DNA from: Clostridium sp. NkU-1
Lineage (GTDB): Bacteria; Bacillota_A; Clostridia; Lachnospirales; Lachnospiraceae
Assembly (NCBI GenBank): GCA_001312405.1
Contig: BBDR01000001.1
Location: forward strand, 62,001-126,000
Length of the DNA stretch: 64,000 nucleotides
Direction: 5' to 3'
Part shown: one piece after another, positions 29,812-39,690 of the stretch
Layout of the letters: each line of letters starts with the position of its first letter
Numbering within the stretch: the stretch's first letter is position 1
The notes under the pieces: generated by a model
Seen by the model: only the letters and a program-made list of their open reading frames with translations
What the model was told of the DNA's origin: nothing
Database searches by the model: none
Made by a program: the position numbers and the translations under genes

Positions 29812-29952
29812 AATATTGTCAAATAAAATCGATAATTAAAGCAAACAAACCTTAAAATAAGCAAATAGGCCGGATAGACAGGGCAATATTTCAATCTGAT
29901 TTTTCTGAAGCATTTGCCGCTTACGGAATTCGATTATTTTAAGATCAAAATG
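29812..29952. other. Start of the 422-bp gap before the oleate hydratase gene, no gene
   Basis: AT-rich, with no open frame of note. The rest of this gap holds three inverted-repeat structures listed separately. Confidence 0.5.
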
Positions 29953-30006
29953 TTAGACAAATAAGCCCAAGTGTTCAATTTTCGAACACTTGGCTTATTT
30001 GTCTAA
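29953..30006. promoter_or_regulatory. 54-bp near-perfect inverted repeat, candidate TetR operator
   Basis: TTAGACAAATAAGCCCAAGT plus GTTC pairs with GAAC plus ACTTGGCTTATTTGTCTAA around AATTTTC; the only difference is one extra C in the left arm. The centre AAGTGTTC/GAACACTT has the size of a TetR-family operator. No T tract follows. Its place between regulator and oleate hydratase suggests a binding site, though a transcript hairpin is also possible. Confidence 0.6.
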
Positions 30007-30052
30007 TGAAAAGTTGTGAAAATGTTATATGATAAACTCAGTTAGGAAAAAA

Positions 30053-30114
30053 GAGCGCCGGCTTTCGCAAAAATTGAAGAAATTTTGCCTGTTGTTAAGG
30101 CCGGATGAACGCTC
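30053..30114 (+). other. Structured leader element upstream of the oleate hydratase gene
   Basis: Nested pairing: GAGCG with CGCTC, CCGGC with GCCGG and, inside, GCAAAAATT with AAATTTTGC around GAAG. It lies 120 bp before the gene. I do not recognise a known riboswitch. Confidence 0.4.
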
Positions 30115-30147
30115 AAAACTCTAATTACAGCAAAATAGCATGAAGGG

Positions 30148-30164
30148 AGTAACAAAAGCCTGTT
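30148..30164 (+). repeat. 17-bp repeat, left partner of an inverted pair around the oleate hydratase gene
   Basis: AGTAACAAAAGCCTGTT recurs as an exact reverse complement at 32328-32344, and as a shorter direct copy (AGTAACAGAAGCCT) at 32194-32207. It also lies inside a hairpin formed by AGCAAAATA and TATTTTGCT arms. Confidence 0.6.
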
Positions 30165-30233
30165 ATTCATTTATTTTGCTATACATCACTTTAGTTACTA
30201 TTTAAAGTAAAAATCTTGAAAGAGGGGCTAAGA

Positions 30234-32027
30234 ATGAAAATTAAAACTCATGATGAAAGACTTACTCTTACAAACGGCACCTATCATGCTTTGGTTCATG
30301 CAAGAAAGCCGGAAGGAATCGATGATAAGAAAGCTTATTTAATCGGTACAGGCATCGGAGCTTGGCAGCAGGCTGTTTTTTGATTCGGGACGCCCATATG
30401 GACGGCAGCAAAATTGTTTTTTTTAGAGCAGCTTGACCTTCCGGGAGGTTCTTTGGACGGTGCAGTTATGCAAAACGCAGGTTATGTAGCACGCGGCGGC
30501 CGTGAAATGGGCCAGTGTTTCGAGGTTCTCTGGAACTTGTTCAGTTCTTTACCTTCAACAGAGGATCCGAATATGACTGTATTGGATCATCTGTATTATA
30601 CAAACCTTGAAGACCCCAACTTCAGCAATTGCCGTATTACAAAAGAACGCGGCGTTCGCTATGACAACGGTAAATTCAATTTAGGCCAGAAACTTGCAAA
30701 AGAACTCGCTATGTTTGTATCAACATCCGATGAAGAGCTTGAAAACAAAACCATAGAAGACGTATTCTCCGACGAGCTTCTTGACAGTGATTTCTGGACA
30801 TATTGGAGAACTATGTTTGCCTTTGAAAACTGGCACAGCGCACTTGAAATGAAGCTTTACATGAACCGTTTCATACATCATGTGGGCGGTTTACCTGACC
30901 TTTCAGCTTTGCAGTTCTCACGCCATGACCAGTATACTTCCTTCGTAATGCCTATGGTTAAATATTTGAAGGAAAATGGAGCAACATTCAGATATGGAAT
31001 TACCGTAAACAATGTAGAGTTTGCGATTTCTCAAGAAAAGAAAGCTGCTACAAAGATTATTGCAGTAGATAAAGAAGGAAAAGACATTTCCATAGACTTG
31101 TCGGAAAATGATTTAGTATTTATTACAAACGGTTCCATGACAGAAGGTTCCGGATACGGTGATGACAATACGCCTGCTCCTTTCAATAAAGAGCTTGGCG
31201 GATGCTGGAAACTTTGGAAAAATATTGCCGATCAATGCGATGAATTCGGAAGACCGGATAAATTCTGCGGAGAGCCTGAAAAATCCAATTGGGAATCCTG
31301 TACTGTAACATGCCATGACGAAAGCGTGCCCAAATATATTGAAAAGATTACAAAACGCTCACCTTATACAGGCCGTACAGTAACAGGCGGTATCGTTACC
31401 GCATTGGATTCTTCATGGCTTATGAGCTGGACAATAAACCGTCAGGAACAGTACTACGGACAGCCTGAAAAAGACGTTGTAGTCTGGGTATACGGTTTAT
31501 TCTCTGATGTTCCGGGAGACTATATTAAAAAGCCCATGAGAGACTGTACCGGCAAGGAAATAACAAAAGAATGGCTGTATCATATAGGCGTACCTGTTAA
31601 TGAAATAGAGGAGTTAGCCAATACATGTACAGGTATCCCGGTAATGATGCCGTACATAACTTCTCAATTTATGCCCCGTGAATCTGGTGACCGTCCTTAT
31701 GTAGTGCCTAAGAATGCAGTAAACTTTGCTTTCCTTGGACAGTTCGCTGAAACATTGGATGATCCCGGCCGCGATACAGTATTTACCATTGAATATTCCG
31801 GGCGTACAGCTATGGAAGCCGTATATGTTTTAACCGGAGTGGAAAAGGGTGTTCCTGAAGTATTTGCTTCCCGTTACGATATTCGTTATCTTCTCAGCGC
31901 AGGTATATGTCTGCTTGACGGAGAAAAACCCAAGTTAGACTTGCCACCTCTTACAAAACGCAAGATTATGAAGCAATTAGCTGGAACGGACATTGAGGTA
32001 ATGCTGAAAGACCATGGGGTTTTATAA
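30234..32027 (+). CDS. ohyA: Oleate hydratase (fatty acid double-bond hydratase, MCRA family), two frame breaks
   Basis: FAD-dependent enzyme that adds water to the cis-9 double bond of oleate and similar acids, giving 10-hydroxy fatty acids and lowering their toxicity. The start at 30234 (MKIKTHDERLTLTNGTYHAL) follows AGAGGGG. The dinucleotide-binding loop GTGIGALAAACFLIRD appears when one T missing near 30366 is restored; one extra T in the run at 30417-30424 is then removed (KIVFLEQLDLPGGSLDG). RGGREMGQCFEVLWNL, HDQYTSFVMPMVKYL and FTIEYSGRTAMEAVYVL are family hallmarks. Joined length about 597 residues. The TetR gene upstream is the usual partner. Codon choice is more AT-rich than in the housekeeping genes. 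Confidence 0.93.
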
Positions 32028-32059
32028 ATTAGCCAAAGTTGTGAAATCAGATAAAAAAG

Positions 32060-32095
32060 TTAAAATCCCGGTTTTTTTAAAAGCCGGGATTTTAA
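32060..32095 (+). terminator. Terminator after the oleate hydratase gene
   Basis: TTAAAATCCCGG pairs perfectly with CCGGGATTTTAA around a 12-nt T/A loop, 32 bp after the stop; an AT-rich tail follows. Confidence 0.8.
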
Positions 32096-32193
32096 TTTAT
32101 AGCCAGTCAAGTTAAAAAAATGTATAAATTCCGTTTAAGAAAGGTTCTAAAAGTCCTATAACGGTTTTCAATTTCGTTTACGGTAAAAATAAA

Positions 32194-32344
32194 AGTAACA
32201 GAAGCCTATATCAGTCATAGAGCATGTTTTGAAACTTCTAAAAATGCATTGTTCATGGATTTTAAAACAAGCTCTGGTTCAGAAAAAACGGACCGTTCCC
32301 AAGGAACCGGGATGATGAACTGCGGAAAACAGGCTTTTGTTACT
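32194..32344. repeat. Possible MITE-like element with 14-bp terminal inverted repeats
   Basis: AGTAACAGAAGCCT at the left and the complement of AGTAACAAAAGCCT at the right (one mismatch) bound 151 bp with no coding content. The right end is also the exact inverse of the 17-mer at 30148. No clear target duplication is seen. It fills most of the 364-bp gap before the AAA+ gene; the remainder (32345-32391) is AT-rich and may hold its promoter. Confidence 0.4.
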
Positions 32345-32391
32345 TATTTGAATTTATTTGACTATAAATATTGTGCAAAGGGGAATTTTCC

Positions 32392-34498
32392 ATGAAGGAT
32401 AAACACAACATTGAACCGCGCTGTATTCCCTCAATTGAAGCCATGCAGGAGCAGTATGAAAAGCAGCTGCGAAAGGAAGCTTCACAGTTATTAGAGGATG
32501 AGCACAATAGAATTACAGACGGGCAAGGAGGCTTTTTTTTAAGGCCTTTAGAAGATTTGAACAGATAAGCGAAAGCTCTGTGGCGGATGAAAATACAGAC
32601 ATTGAATATTTTGAAAAATACAGGGCCTATGTTGAAAAGGAAACAGCAAATCAGGGTCTGACAATAGAGGAAATTGAAAATCTTATTGAGTACGAGACTT
32701 TTTTTTCTTAAATGGGAAAGGCGGGTTAGCTATGAGAGCAATCATTATTCCCATCACAGAAGCAATTCCGCTACGAGATACAGAATTGACCGTATAGAGC
32801 GCCTAAAAAAAGAGATAGAAACGCTTTTGGACAGCTCTGCCGAAGCATGGGAATTTTATCATACCCGCCAATTGCTGAGCGATATAGAAACCCAGCATCA
32901 GCAGCGTTTAGTAACGGTTCCTTATGTAATGGAAGCAAAGGAAAAGGTAATAGATTCTTTAAACCTTGGAATGCCGGTATATATTGTAGGGCATTTAGGA
33001 AGCGGAAAGACCCAGCTTGCCACGGAAGCTGCCATGGATTTTTCAATACAGAATAAAATTCAGGCAGACCTTGAAGATCAAATGGAGAAATGGTATTGCG
33101 CCAATCCAAAGGCCGGAGAAAAAGAGGCTATTGAAAAATTCAAGGAGATAAATACACAGCGAAAGCAGCATTATAAGGAAATATTGACAAATGGAACGCA
33201 AGAAGAAATAGAGTATTTGCAGCCGCTCTTTATATCCGGTTCTCACAATCTGACCTATGAAGATATGTTTGTGGAGAAGACACTGACCCTCAAACATAGC
33301 TTTTCTCAAAAATCCTATAAAGATTATCTGGATATGATCATCGGAGATTTTTATCAGTGGATGCATGAAAACGAAGATAAGCTTCAGCAGATGACGGAAG
33401 AAGAAAAGCTTCAGCTTAAAATACAGATATGGAACAGTTTCTCCGATTTATTGGTTGCAAGCAACAGTGCTTTCGGTACGGAAATCAAGAAAATTGAGAA
33501 GGAAATATTAATCGCGGTAAAAGAAGGCCGGCCTGTAATAATTGACGAGATTAACACCATCGCGATGCAGAATCTCATTGCATTAAACGATATACTGCAG
33601 CGCCATGCAGGGGGTACGGCTTATATAACAGGGGTAGGCCCTGTCTTGATTAAGCCTGGGTTTGCATTTATAGGAACAGGAAATTTGTCTACCCAGATGG
33701 TTAATTACGAAGGCACGAACGAGCTTAACCCTGCGTTTAAATCCCGGTTTGTAACTATAGAATATAATTATGTTCCCCAGAATACCAAAGGCTCTATGGA
33801 AGAACAGGCAGACCCGGAAAAAAATGAACTTTTCAGAGTTATTATTGCAAGGCTTTCAAATGCCAACGGAACAATTCAAATTCCCAATCCCAAACGGACC
33901 CTTGAAGAGCTGTTTCGGTTTTCTCAGCTTTGCCGTGTTACCCAAAATGTATTTATGGGAAAATGGAAGGATGAAGAGCAGAAGGATTTTTCCGGCGAGG
34001 AGCTGGAGCTTAGAGAATCTGTATTGTCCATAAGAAATATTCTGCACGTTTTGGATAATTGGAATCAAGGAGAAGAAAAGGATTTAAGCAAGGCCCTGTG
34101 GGATGGATTTATAAGCTCTATCACTTATTCCGACGATCAGAATTATATTCTTTCTCAGGCAGTGCGCTTTGGCTTTTTTTCCGGCAGAGGAAGGCTGGAA
34201 GATTGAAACCAAAGGCATAGGAGAATCAACCACCACTTACGACGAAATCAGAACCCGCCCGTATCGCTATGTTCGCCCCAAACCCAGACCTTGAGCCATT
34301 TGGATGTAGTTCATATGCTTTTTGGAAAGGGTACCCAAAGAAAAAACATACCGGAAGAATTAAAGAATATTTTTCAATCGGACCTGGAAGATACGCTGAG
34401 GATTGATGCAAAAAAAATATCAGCTGCTGGATCAGAAATTATCCCATTTAGAACATTCAAAAGCTCTCCTTGAGCATTTGGAGAATCATGGAGGCTAA
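32392..34498 (+). CDS. MoxR-like AAA+ ATPase of a MoxR-vWA-beta-propeller system, several run-length frame breaks
   Basis: ATPase expected to remodel a protein partner with the vWA protein encoded downstream. The ATG at 32392 (MKDKHNIEPRCIPSIEAMQE) follows AAAGGGGA. Trimming over-long T runs near 32533 and 32699 (and one G near 32516) fuses a roughly 100-residue N-terminal region to the ATPase; otherwise a separate small protein would end at 32711. Walker A is GHLGSGKTQLA (about 32989), Walker B PVIIDEINTIA (about 33532), sensor-1 region FAFIGTGN and Arg-finger region AFKSRFVTIEY. About 180 residues separate Walker A from B, far more than usual for MoxR, including a helical, charged insert. 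Further breaks near 34176, 34288 and 34413; the corrected C-terminus reaches LEHLENHGG. About 700 residues. Confidence 0.8.
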
Positions 34499-34499
34499 A

Positions 34500-35737
34500 A
34501 TGAAGCTGAATTTATCGGTTGATGAGGAAGAATTTAAAAAGCAGGTAAAAGACCTAAGGCAAAAACTAAATAAAATTCGGGAAACAGGCATTTTAGACGA
34601 TGATTTTGAAAAATGCCTTGAAGTGCTTTCTGCTAAGGAGGAAAAGCTTCTTACGGAGATGATTCCCCATTACAGGGCATATGCAGGAAATTCAAAAGAC
34701 GCCATAAAAACAGAATCTGTAACAAGGCTGGGTGCCTGTGGCTTTGAAGGATTTTTTTCAAAGTGTTTTAAGGCTTTCCGAGGATATGTTTGTTGCCGGA
34801 AGTACAGATTGTGCATTGCAATTTTTTCAGATAAGCAAAAGAACGGAACCTTCCGGCAAGGAAAGGATTCAGGAGGAATGGAGTCCGCCTGTTAAAGATA
34901 TTAAAGAAAAAATCTCGGCCTTTCACAGGCTTAATAAGAATGAAATTCTGCTTTTTGGAAGCAAAGGTGGCTGCTATTTATTATCGTGCAGCAATTTTAA
35001 ACAAATCCCCAATGGAAGCGGGGAGATGCATATAAAAAAGATAGAGACAGAAACAGGAATGAGCTGGTTTGGACAATGTCTGTCCATAAGCCATAATTTG
35101 ATAGCCGCGGAAAAAGAGCAGGAAGAGCTGGTTTTGCTGGAACTAGTTAAAGAAAAAGAAGAATACCGCCTGATCCTCCATAAAGACGCTTCTCTTCCTA
35201 TTTCAAACATAAACGGAATGGAGAAAACAGGAGCGGATGATTTTGCCGTCGGCACCAAAACAGGAGAAATATATTTTATAAAACGGAACTATCATAATCT
35301 TTCTATCGTAAATAAAATTAAAATTCCAGATTGCGAAATACGCAAAATCCATTGTCTTGAAAATGAAAAGGGGCAGAAGGATACTCTATTGTCCATAGGG
35401 AATAATGGTAAGCTTCATATCATTTCTCTTGACGGAGGGGATATAAACATTCCTGATGAAGGAGATTTTCTTAAAGGGAATCTTTTTGATGCAGAGTCTT
35501 CAAAAGGAACAGCCGTAATATTAAGCGAAGACGGAATTATATATTTGCTGGAAGAAAATTTCGGAAAATGGCATATCAATAAGGATTCAATTATGGAAGG
35601 GGCCTTTTTTTACCGATGTGCTGAAGCTTTATCCATCAAAGTATTTGCTGATGGGAGTAGAAGGCGAATTATGCACACTAAATATTAATAGAATCGATAC
35701 CCCGGAAGCTTTGTGGGAGCTGCCGTTATATCAGTAG
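34500..35737 (+). CDS. Predicted beta-propeller protein of the ternary system, two run-length frame breaks
   Basis: About 412 residues. The N-terminal 75 residues (MKLNLSVDEEEFKKQVKDLR) look helical or coiled. The rest is a series of weak blade-like repeats ending in a hydrophobic-Gly-x-x-x-Gly/hydrophobic strand pattern: MFVAGSTDCALQFFQI, ILLFGSKGGCYLLSC, FAVGTKTGEIYFIK, LLSIGNNGKLHIISLDG, AVILSEDGIIYLLEEN, YLLMGVEGELCTLNIN. This supports a beta-propeller by inspection only. T runs near 34750 and 35607 are one base too long; the second correction extends the protein to LWELPLYQ and a stop at 35737. The ATG begins one base after the ATPase stop, behind GGAGGC, so the two are cotranscribed and probably work together. 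No enzymatic motif is seen. Confidence 0.7.
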
Positions 35738-35750
35738 GAGGGAAAGGGGC

Positions 35751-37694
35751 TTGCCTAATTATGATGAACAGAAGCTGATAGAAGAGTCAACAAAATATGT
35801 GGAATCCTTTTTGCAGAGAGAGCAGCGTTCGTTAGTTACGTTTACTGGGGATTCCAGTTTGATGTATATACCTGATCCAAAGCTTGAAAGATTTTTGTTA
35901 AATCCGTCCAAGGGCATATTATATCTTCCGCTGGCGGCTTTTTTGGACAGGGACTTAGACGAAAATCAGATTTTATGGCATATTTATTATGAGCTTGCCA
36001 TGTATCCCGATTGGAAAAAAACAAACGAAAGCCTATCTGTACAGAGGCAAAGGGTGGAAAAAAAGAAAAAGACAGAATGACCGGATATATCCTTCATCGC
36101 ATTGAGAAAGAAGGGCTTGGAAAAGATAGCGCATATCAGCCGGATATTATAGCCGGATATGTTAAAAAGGAAATACTTGATGCTCTGCACAGGCTGGATA
36201 AGCTTACTTCCTTTTTAAGGGTACTGCAAATGTGCCCTGTTTACAGAGATGAAGCTAATTTTAAAAAGATAGCTGCATATATGGAGCAGACAGGCAATAA
36301 AATGAAGGCTATTGATGAAATGCCGAAGCACAGGGCATTTATCAATAGTTTTATCCTTAAGGAAATTTATAAATCAACGCCTGAGATAAAAGGATGCGGT
36401 GAGAATCCATTGAGCAAAAGGATATTGAATCAGCCTTTTTGGATTTTATTCATTCTCAATTAGTTAGGCAGATAAACAGCGAAGAGGGTGTTTTAGAAAG
36501 AGATTCCCTGATTCGTTCTTTTATTTATCCTGTATTTGAGCAATTATGGAAAGAAGAAATAGATGCAATGGACTTTTTTTAAATCCCAAGGCGCATCTCA
36601 GGAACAGGTAAGTGAAAGAAAAGGCCCTTTTGAACAATCAGAAGAAGAAAAAAAGGGATACATTGGAATCCACTGAGGAAGAAGAAAAAACGATCCTTGA
36701 AGAGATGCTGGACCAGCAGGAGAAAAACAATGAAATAGTTCAAAATACAATGATTGGAAAGGTGGACTTAACATCTTACGGCATCAGCCAGAATGATCAG
36801 CAGCTTTTTCAGTATTATTCAAATAAAATGAAGCCGGAAAGAGAGCAGATGCGTCAATTCTGGAGTAAACTTATTGGTGATGCCAAAAAAAGAAATCAGC
36901 GTAAAAAAAGACAGGCAAATAAAAGGTAAGCTGGACGTTAACAGTTTTATTGCCGCCTATCCTGATTTTGTAGAAGCGGAGAAAAAAGGAAATTATAAAA
37001 ATCTTCCCGTGTTCAGCAGATATTTGCTGGAAACCCAGGCAGATCAATTGCCGGAACGAATCGAAATTTCTTTTGTTATAGATAATTCAGGCTCCATGAA
37101 TGCTGCAAAGATTGAATCAGCAAGAGAAGCACTGGCCGTAACGTTGCTGTCAATTGATGATTTGAACAGATATCTTAAGCGAAATGCTGAACAATTAAAC
37201 CAGAAAATAAAAGTCTTGAGCGAAACATGGTTTTTCGGAAGTCAATATTATCATATGAAAGAATTTAACGACAAAACCTCCGGAGAGAAAGAATCGGCGG
37301 ATATAATCCGTTCCATCGTAAGGCTTAATTCCACCGATGGCGCTACAGACGATGCAAGCTGCCTGAAAGAAATATCCGGAAGCATCACTCCTGCAGAAGA
37401 AAGGCAGCTTAAAATGGGAAAGCTAATAAAAATAGTTTTTGAAATTACTGACGGAGCCTCCAGTTTTCCCGGCCTCACCAAGGACGCTGTCCAAGAGCTT
37501 TTATCGAAAGATGTCGCCCTTTACGCTTTTCAAATCGGAAAGAACAGTGCAGCCAGCGAAAGCACATTTAATTTTATATGGAATGACGGCTGCAAGGAGC
37601 TCACGGCATAATTTTAGGGGAACAAGTAGAGAAGCTTCCGAAAGAACTGGTGAAAGCCGTAAAAAAGAATATGCAGTCTATTTTCAAGGGCTGA
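35751..37694 (+). CDS. vWA-domain protein of the ternary system, many run-length frame breaks
   Basis: After trimming over-long A or T runs (about 36015, 36059, 36574, 36649, 36885) and adding one base near 36402 and one near 37596, one protein of about 645 residues results. It starts at a TTG (MPNYDEQKLIEESTKYVESF) nine bases after AGGAGG. The N-terminal region has LPLAAFLDRDLDENQILWHI and YYELAMYPDW, recalling the metallopeptidase-like domain that precedes vWA in some families but without an HExxH. A charged, Glu-rich middle follows. The vWA domain has the MIDAS motif FVIDNSGSMNAAKI, then STDGATDD and EITDGASSFPG. It ends KKNMQSIFKG; a further open stretch to 37776 is possible. Read as written it would appear as four or five fragments. 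Confidence 0.78.
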
Positions 37695-37873
37695 CGGATA
37701 AGCCTGAATGCGGGGAATGCCAACTGCGGCTGATTGGGATCCGGAGGATGCATTAGTGATGAAAAAAATCAATTAGTAGAATAGATAAGTAATGAGAAGG
37801 TAAATAAGAAGCAATTTTCCCACTTTTATAAAAAAAAGTTCAAAAGTCATTGTAAAAAAATGTTAAAAAACAC

Positions 37874-37902
37874 TTTACATTCAATATATAATATGTTAAT
37901 AT
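37874..37902 (+). promoter_or_regulatory. Promoter of the LacI-type regulator
   Basis: TTTACA, a 17-bp spacer and TAATAT; the operator at 37906-37923 would cover the transcription start. Confidence 0.65.
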
Positions 37903-37905
37903 GCA

Positions 37906-37923
37906 TATGTAACCGGTTACATA
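37906..37923. promoter_or_regulatory. LacI-family operator, copy 1
   Basis: TATGTAACCGGTTACATA is a perfect 18-bp palindrome with the central CG of LacI/GalR operators. It is identical to copy 2 before deoC and lies between promoter and regulator start, so autoregulation is likely. Confidence 0.85.
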
Positions 37924-37938
37924 AAGGAGATTTAAGAA

Positions 37939-38952
37939 ATGAACATACGGGATATTGCCAAAAAGGTGGGGGTTTCTTCTGCGACTGTATCCAGAGTGAT
38001 CAATCAGTCTGGATATGTAAAGGACGAAACGAAGCAGAAAGTTTTAGCAGCGATTGAAGAAGCAGATTTCGTACCGAATGCCATAGCAAGAAGCTTAAGC
38101 ATCCGTGACTCTTCCAGTATTGGGGTTATTGTCCCGGATATAGCCAATGAATTTTTTTCCAGCATCATAAGCGGAATGGGAGAGCTGGCGGCTAATAAAC
38201 AGTATAACATTGTTTTGTTTGATACAGGCGAAATGCAGGAAAGAGAACACCAGTACCTTCAGATGGCAGAAGGCCAAAGACTTTCCGGATTGATCATAAC
38301 CCCGGTTTCCGAGCTTGACAGGGTGACTCTGGATAAGCTGATCCAATTTGAAAACAAGGGGATTCCGGTGGTTTTAGTTGACCGTAACATTAAAAATTCC
38401 AGTCTGGATGGGGTTTTTGTAGAAAATGACGCCGCTGCTTATAAAGGAGTGGAAGCGCTGATTCATGCCGGTCACCGTAAGATCGCAATCATTACAGGCC
38501 CAAATACTTCTATGCCAGGAAAAGACCGGTTAAAGGGATATAAGGCGGCCTTAAGCGATTATAAGATTGAGCTTAAGGAAGAGTATATTGTATCCGGTGA
38601 CTTTAAGATCATCAAGGCATATGAACGGACAAAGGAATTGCTTCAGCTTCCGGATCCGCCGACAGCGATTTTTGCCTCCAATAACCAGACCAGTCTGGGA
38701 GTGCTCAAGTATCTTACCGAGCAGAGACTTAAAATAGGCAGGGACATATCAATCGTAGGCTTTGACCAGATTGAATCCCTTAAAATAATTGATTACAGGT
38801 TATCAACCATTGAACGTGATGCAAAGAGACAGGGATATGAAGCAATGGCAATGCTGATTGACAAGCTGTCCAATAAAGAGAGCAAAAGCTCCGGCAGAAA
38901 AATCTTTGTTCCGTATCAGGTGGTGCTTCGCGGGTCAGAATTAACAAAATAG
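37939..38952 (+). CDS. LacI-family transcriptional regulator
   Basis: A 337-residue repressor. The N-terminal HTH MNIRDIAKKVGVSSATVSRV and hinge helix (PNAIARSLSIRDS) are followed by a periplasmic-binding-like effector domain (SIGVIVPDIANEFFSSIISG, HAGHRKIAIITGP, FASNNQTSLGVL). The effector is unknown; the adjacent deoC-rbs operon suggests ribose, deoxyribose or a phosphate of these. AAAGGAGAT precedes the ATG. Unbroken. Two identical operators flank the gene, one in its own promoter and one in front of deoC. Confidence 0.93.
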   Translation: MNIRDIAKKVGVSSATVSRVINQSGYVKDETKQKVLAAIEEADFVPNAIARSLSIRDSSSIGVIVPDIANEFFSSIISGMGELAANKQYNIVLFDTGEMQEREHQYLQMAEGQRLSGLIITPVSELDRVTLDKLIQFENKGIPVVLVDRNIKNSSLDGVFVENDAAAYKGVEALIHAGHRKIAIITGPNTSMPGKDRLKGYKAALSDYKIELKEEYIVSGDFKIIKAYERTKELLQLPDPPTAIFASNNQTSLGVLKYLTEQRLKIGRDISIVGFDQIESLKIIDYRLSTIERDAKRQGYEAMAMLIDKLSNKESKSSGRKIFVPYQVVLRGSELTK

Positions 38953-38977
38953 GCTGCGGTTAGCAGTTTATTTTTAC

Positions 38978-39007
38978 CCCGGGTATGTAACCGGTTACAT
39001 ACCCGGG
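38978..39007. promoter_or_regulatory. LacI-family operator, copy 2, within a 30-bp perfect palindrome
   Basis: The core TATGTAACCGGTTACATA is extended on both sides by CCCGGG, giving a 30-bp perfect palindrome 33 bp before deoC. The G/C-rich flanks could also form a transcript hairpin ending the regulator mRNA. Confidence 0.85.
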
Positions 39008-39039
39008 TGATAGATAATAAAAGAAAAGAGGAGAAAAAA

Positions 39040-39675
39040 ATGGATATTGCAAAATTAGTGGATCACACGATGTTAAAGGCAGATGCTACATCAGAAACAA
39101 TTAAGAGATACTGTTCAGAGGCAAAAGAATATGGATTCGCATCGGTGTGCGTGAATACATGTCAAGTACCTCTCGCCGCACAGGAATTAAAAGGCAGCGG
39201 CGTAGCTGTTTGCTGTGTGGTTGGTTTTCCCTTGGGAACCATGATGACTTCAGCAAAGGCATTTGAAGCCTCCGAAGCAGTGAAGGCAGGCGCAGATGAA
39301 GTGGATATGGTAATGAATATCGGCGCCATGAAGGATGAAAATTATGATCTGGTGCGTGATGATATAAAAGCAGTTGTAAAGGCTTCCCAGGGCAAGGTCG
39401 TTAAAGTTATTTTAGAAAACTGCCTCTTAACAAAAGAGGAAATCGTAATGGCCTGTGAGATTTCTATAGAAGCCGGAGCAGATTTTGTAAAGACATCCAC
39501 AGGTTTCAGCACAGGCGGAGCAGAGCCGGAGGATGTGGCACTCATGAAGAAGACAGTAGGTGACCGGGCAAAAGTAAAGGCAAGCGGAGGAATCCGCACA
39601 TCGGAAGAAGCCCGGGCTATGATAGAAGCCGGAGCGGACCGGATTGGGGCAGGCAACGGTATTGTCTTACTATAA
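39040..39675 (+). CDS. deoC: Deoxyribose-phosphate aldolase
   Basis: Cleaves 2-deoxyribose 5-phosphate to glyceraldehyde 3-phosphate and acetaldehyde. The 211-residue protein starts [20 protein letters not shown]. Active-site features: [11 protein letters not shown], the Schiff-base Lys in [13 protein letters not shown], and [12 protein letters not shown] with the second Lys. AGAGGAGAAAAAAA precedes the ATG. First gene of a likely operon with a sugar kinase, rbsD and an ABC importer, under the operator just upstream. Unbroken. Confidence 0.95.
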   Translation: MDIAKLVDHTMLKADATSETIKRYCSEAKEYGFASVCVNTCQVPLAAQELKGSGVAVCCVVGFPLGTMMTSAKAFEASEAVKAGADEVDMVMNIGAMKDENYDLVRDDIKAVVKASQGKVVKVILENCLLTKEEIVMACEISIEAGADFVKTSTGFSTGGAEPEDVALMKKTVGDRAKVKASGGIRTSEEARAMIEAGADRIGAGNGIVLL

Positions 39676-39690
39676 GGAAGGAGAAGAGTT

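Noticed and set aside
32240..32391. T-box-like leader before the AAA+ gene
   Set aside because: GGAACCGGG resembles part of a T-box but there is no antiterminator motif, specifier loop or terminator.
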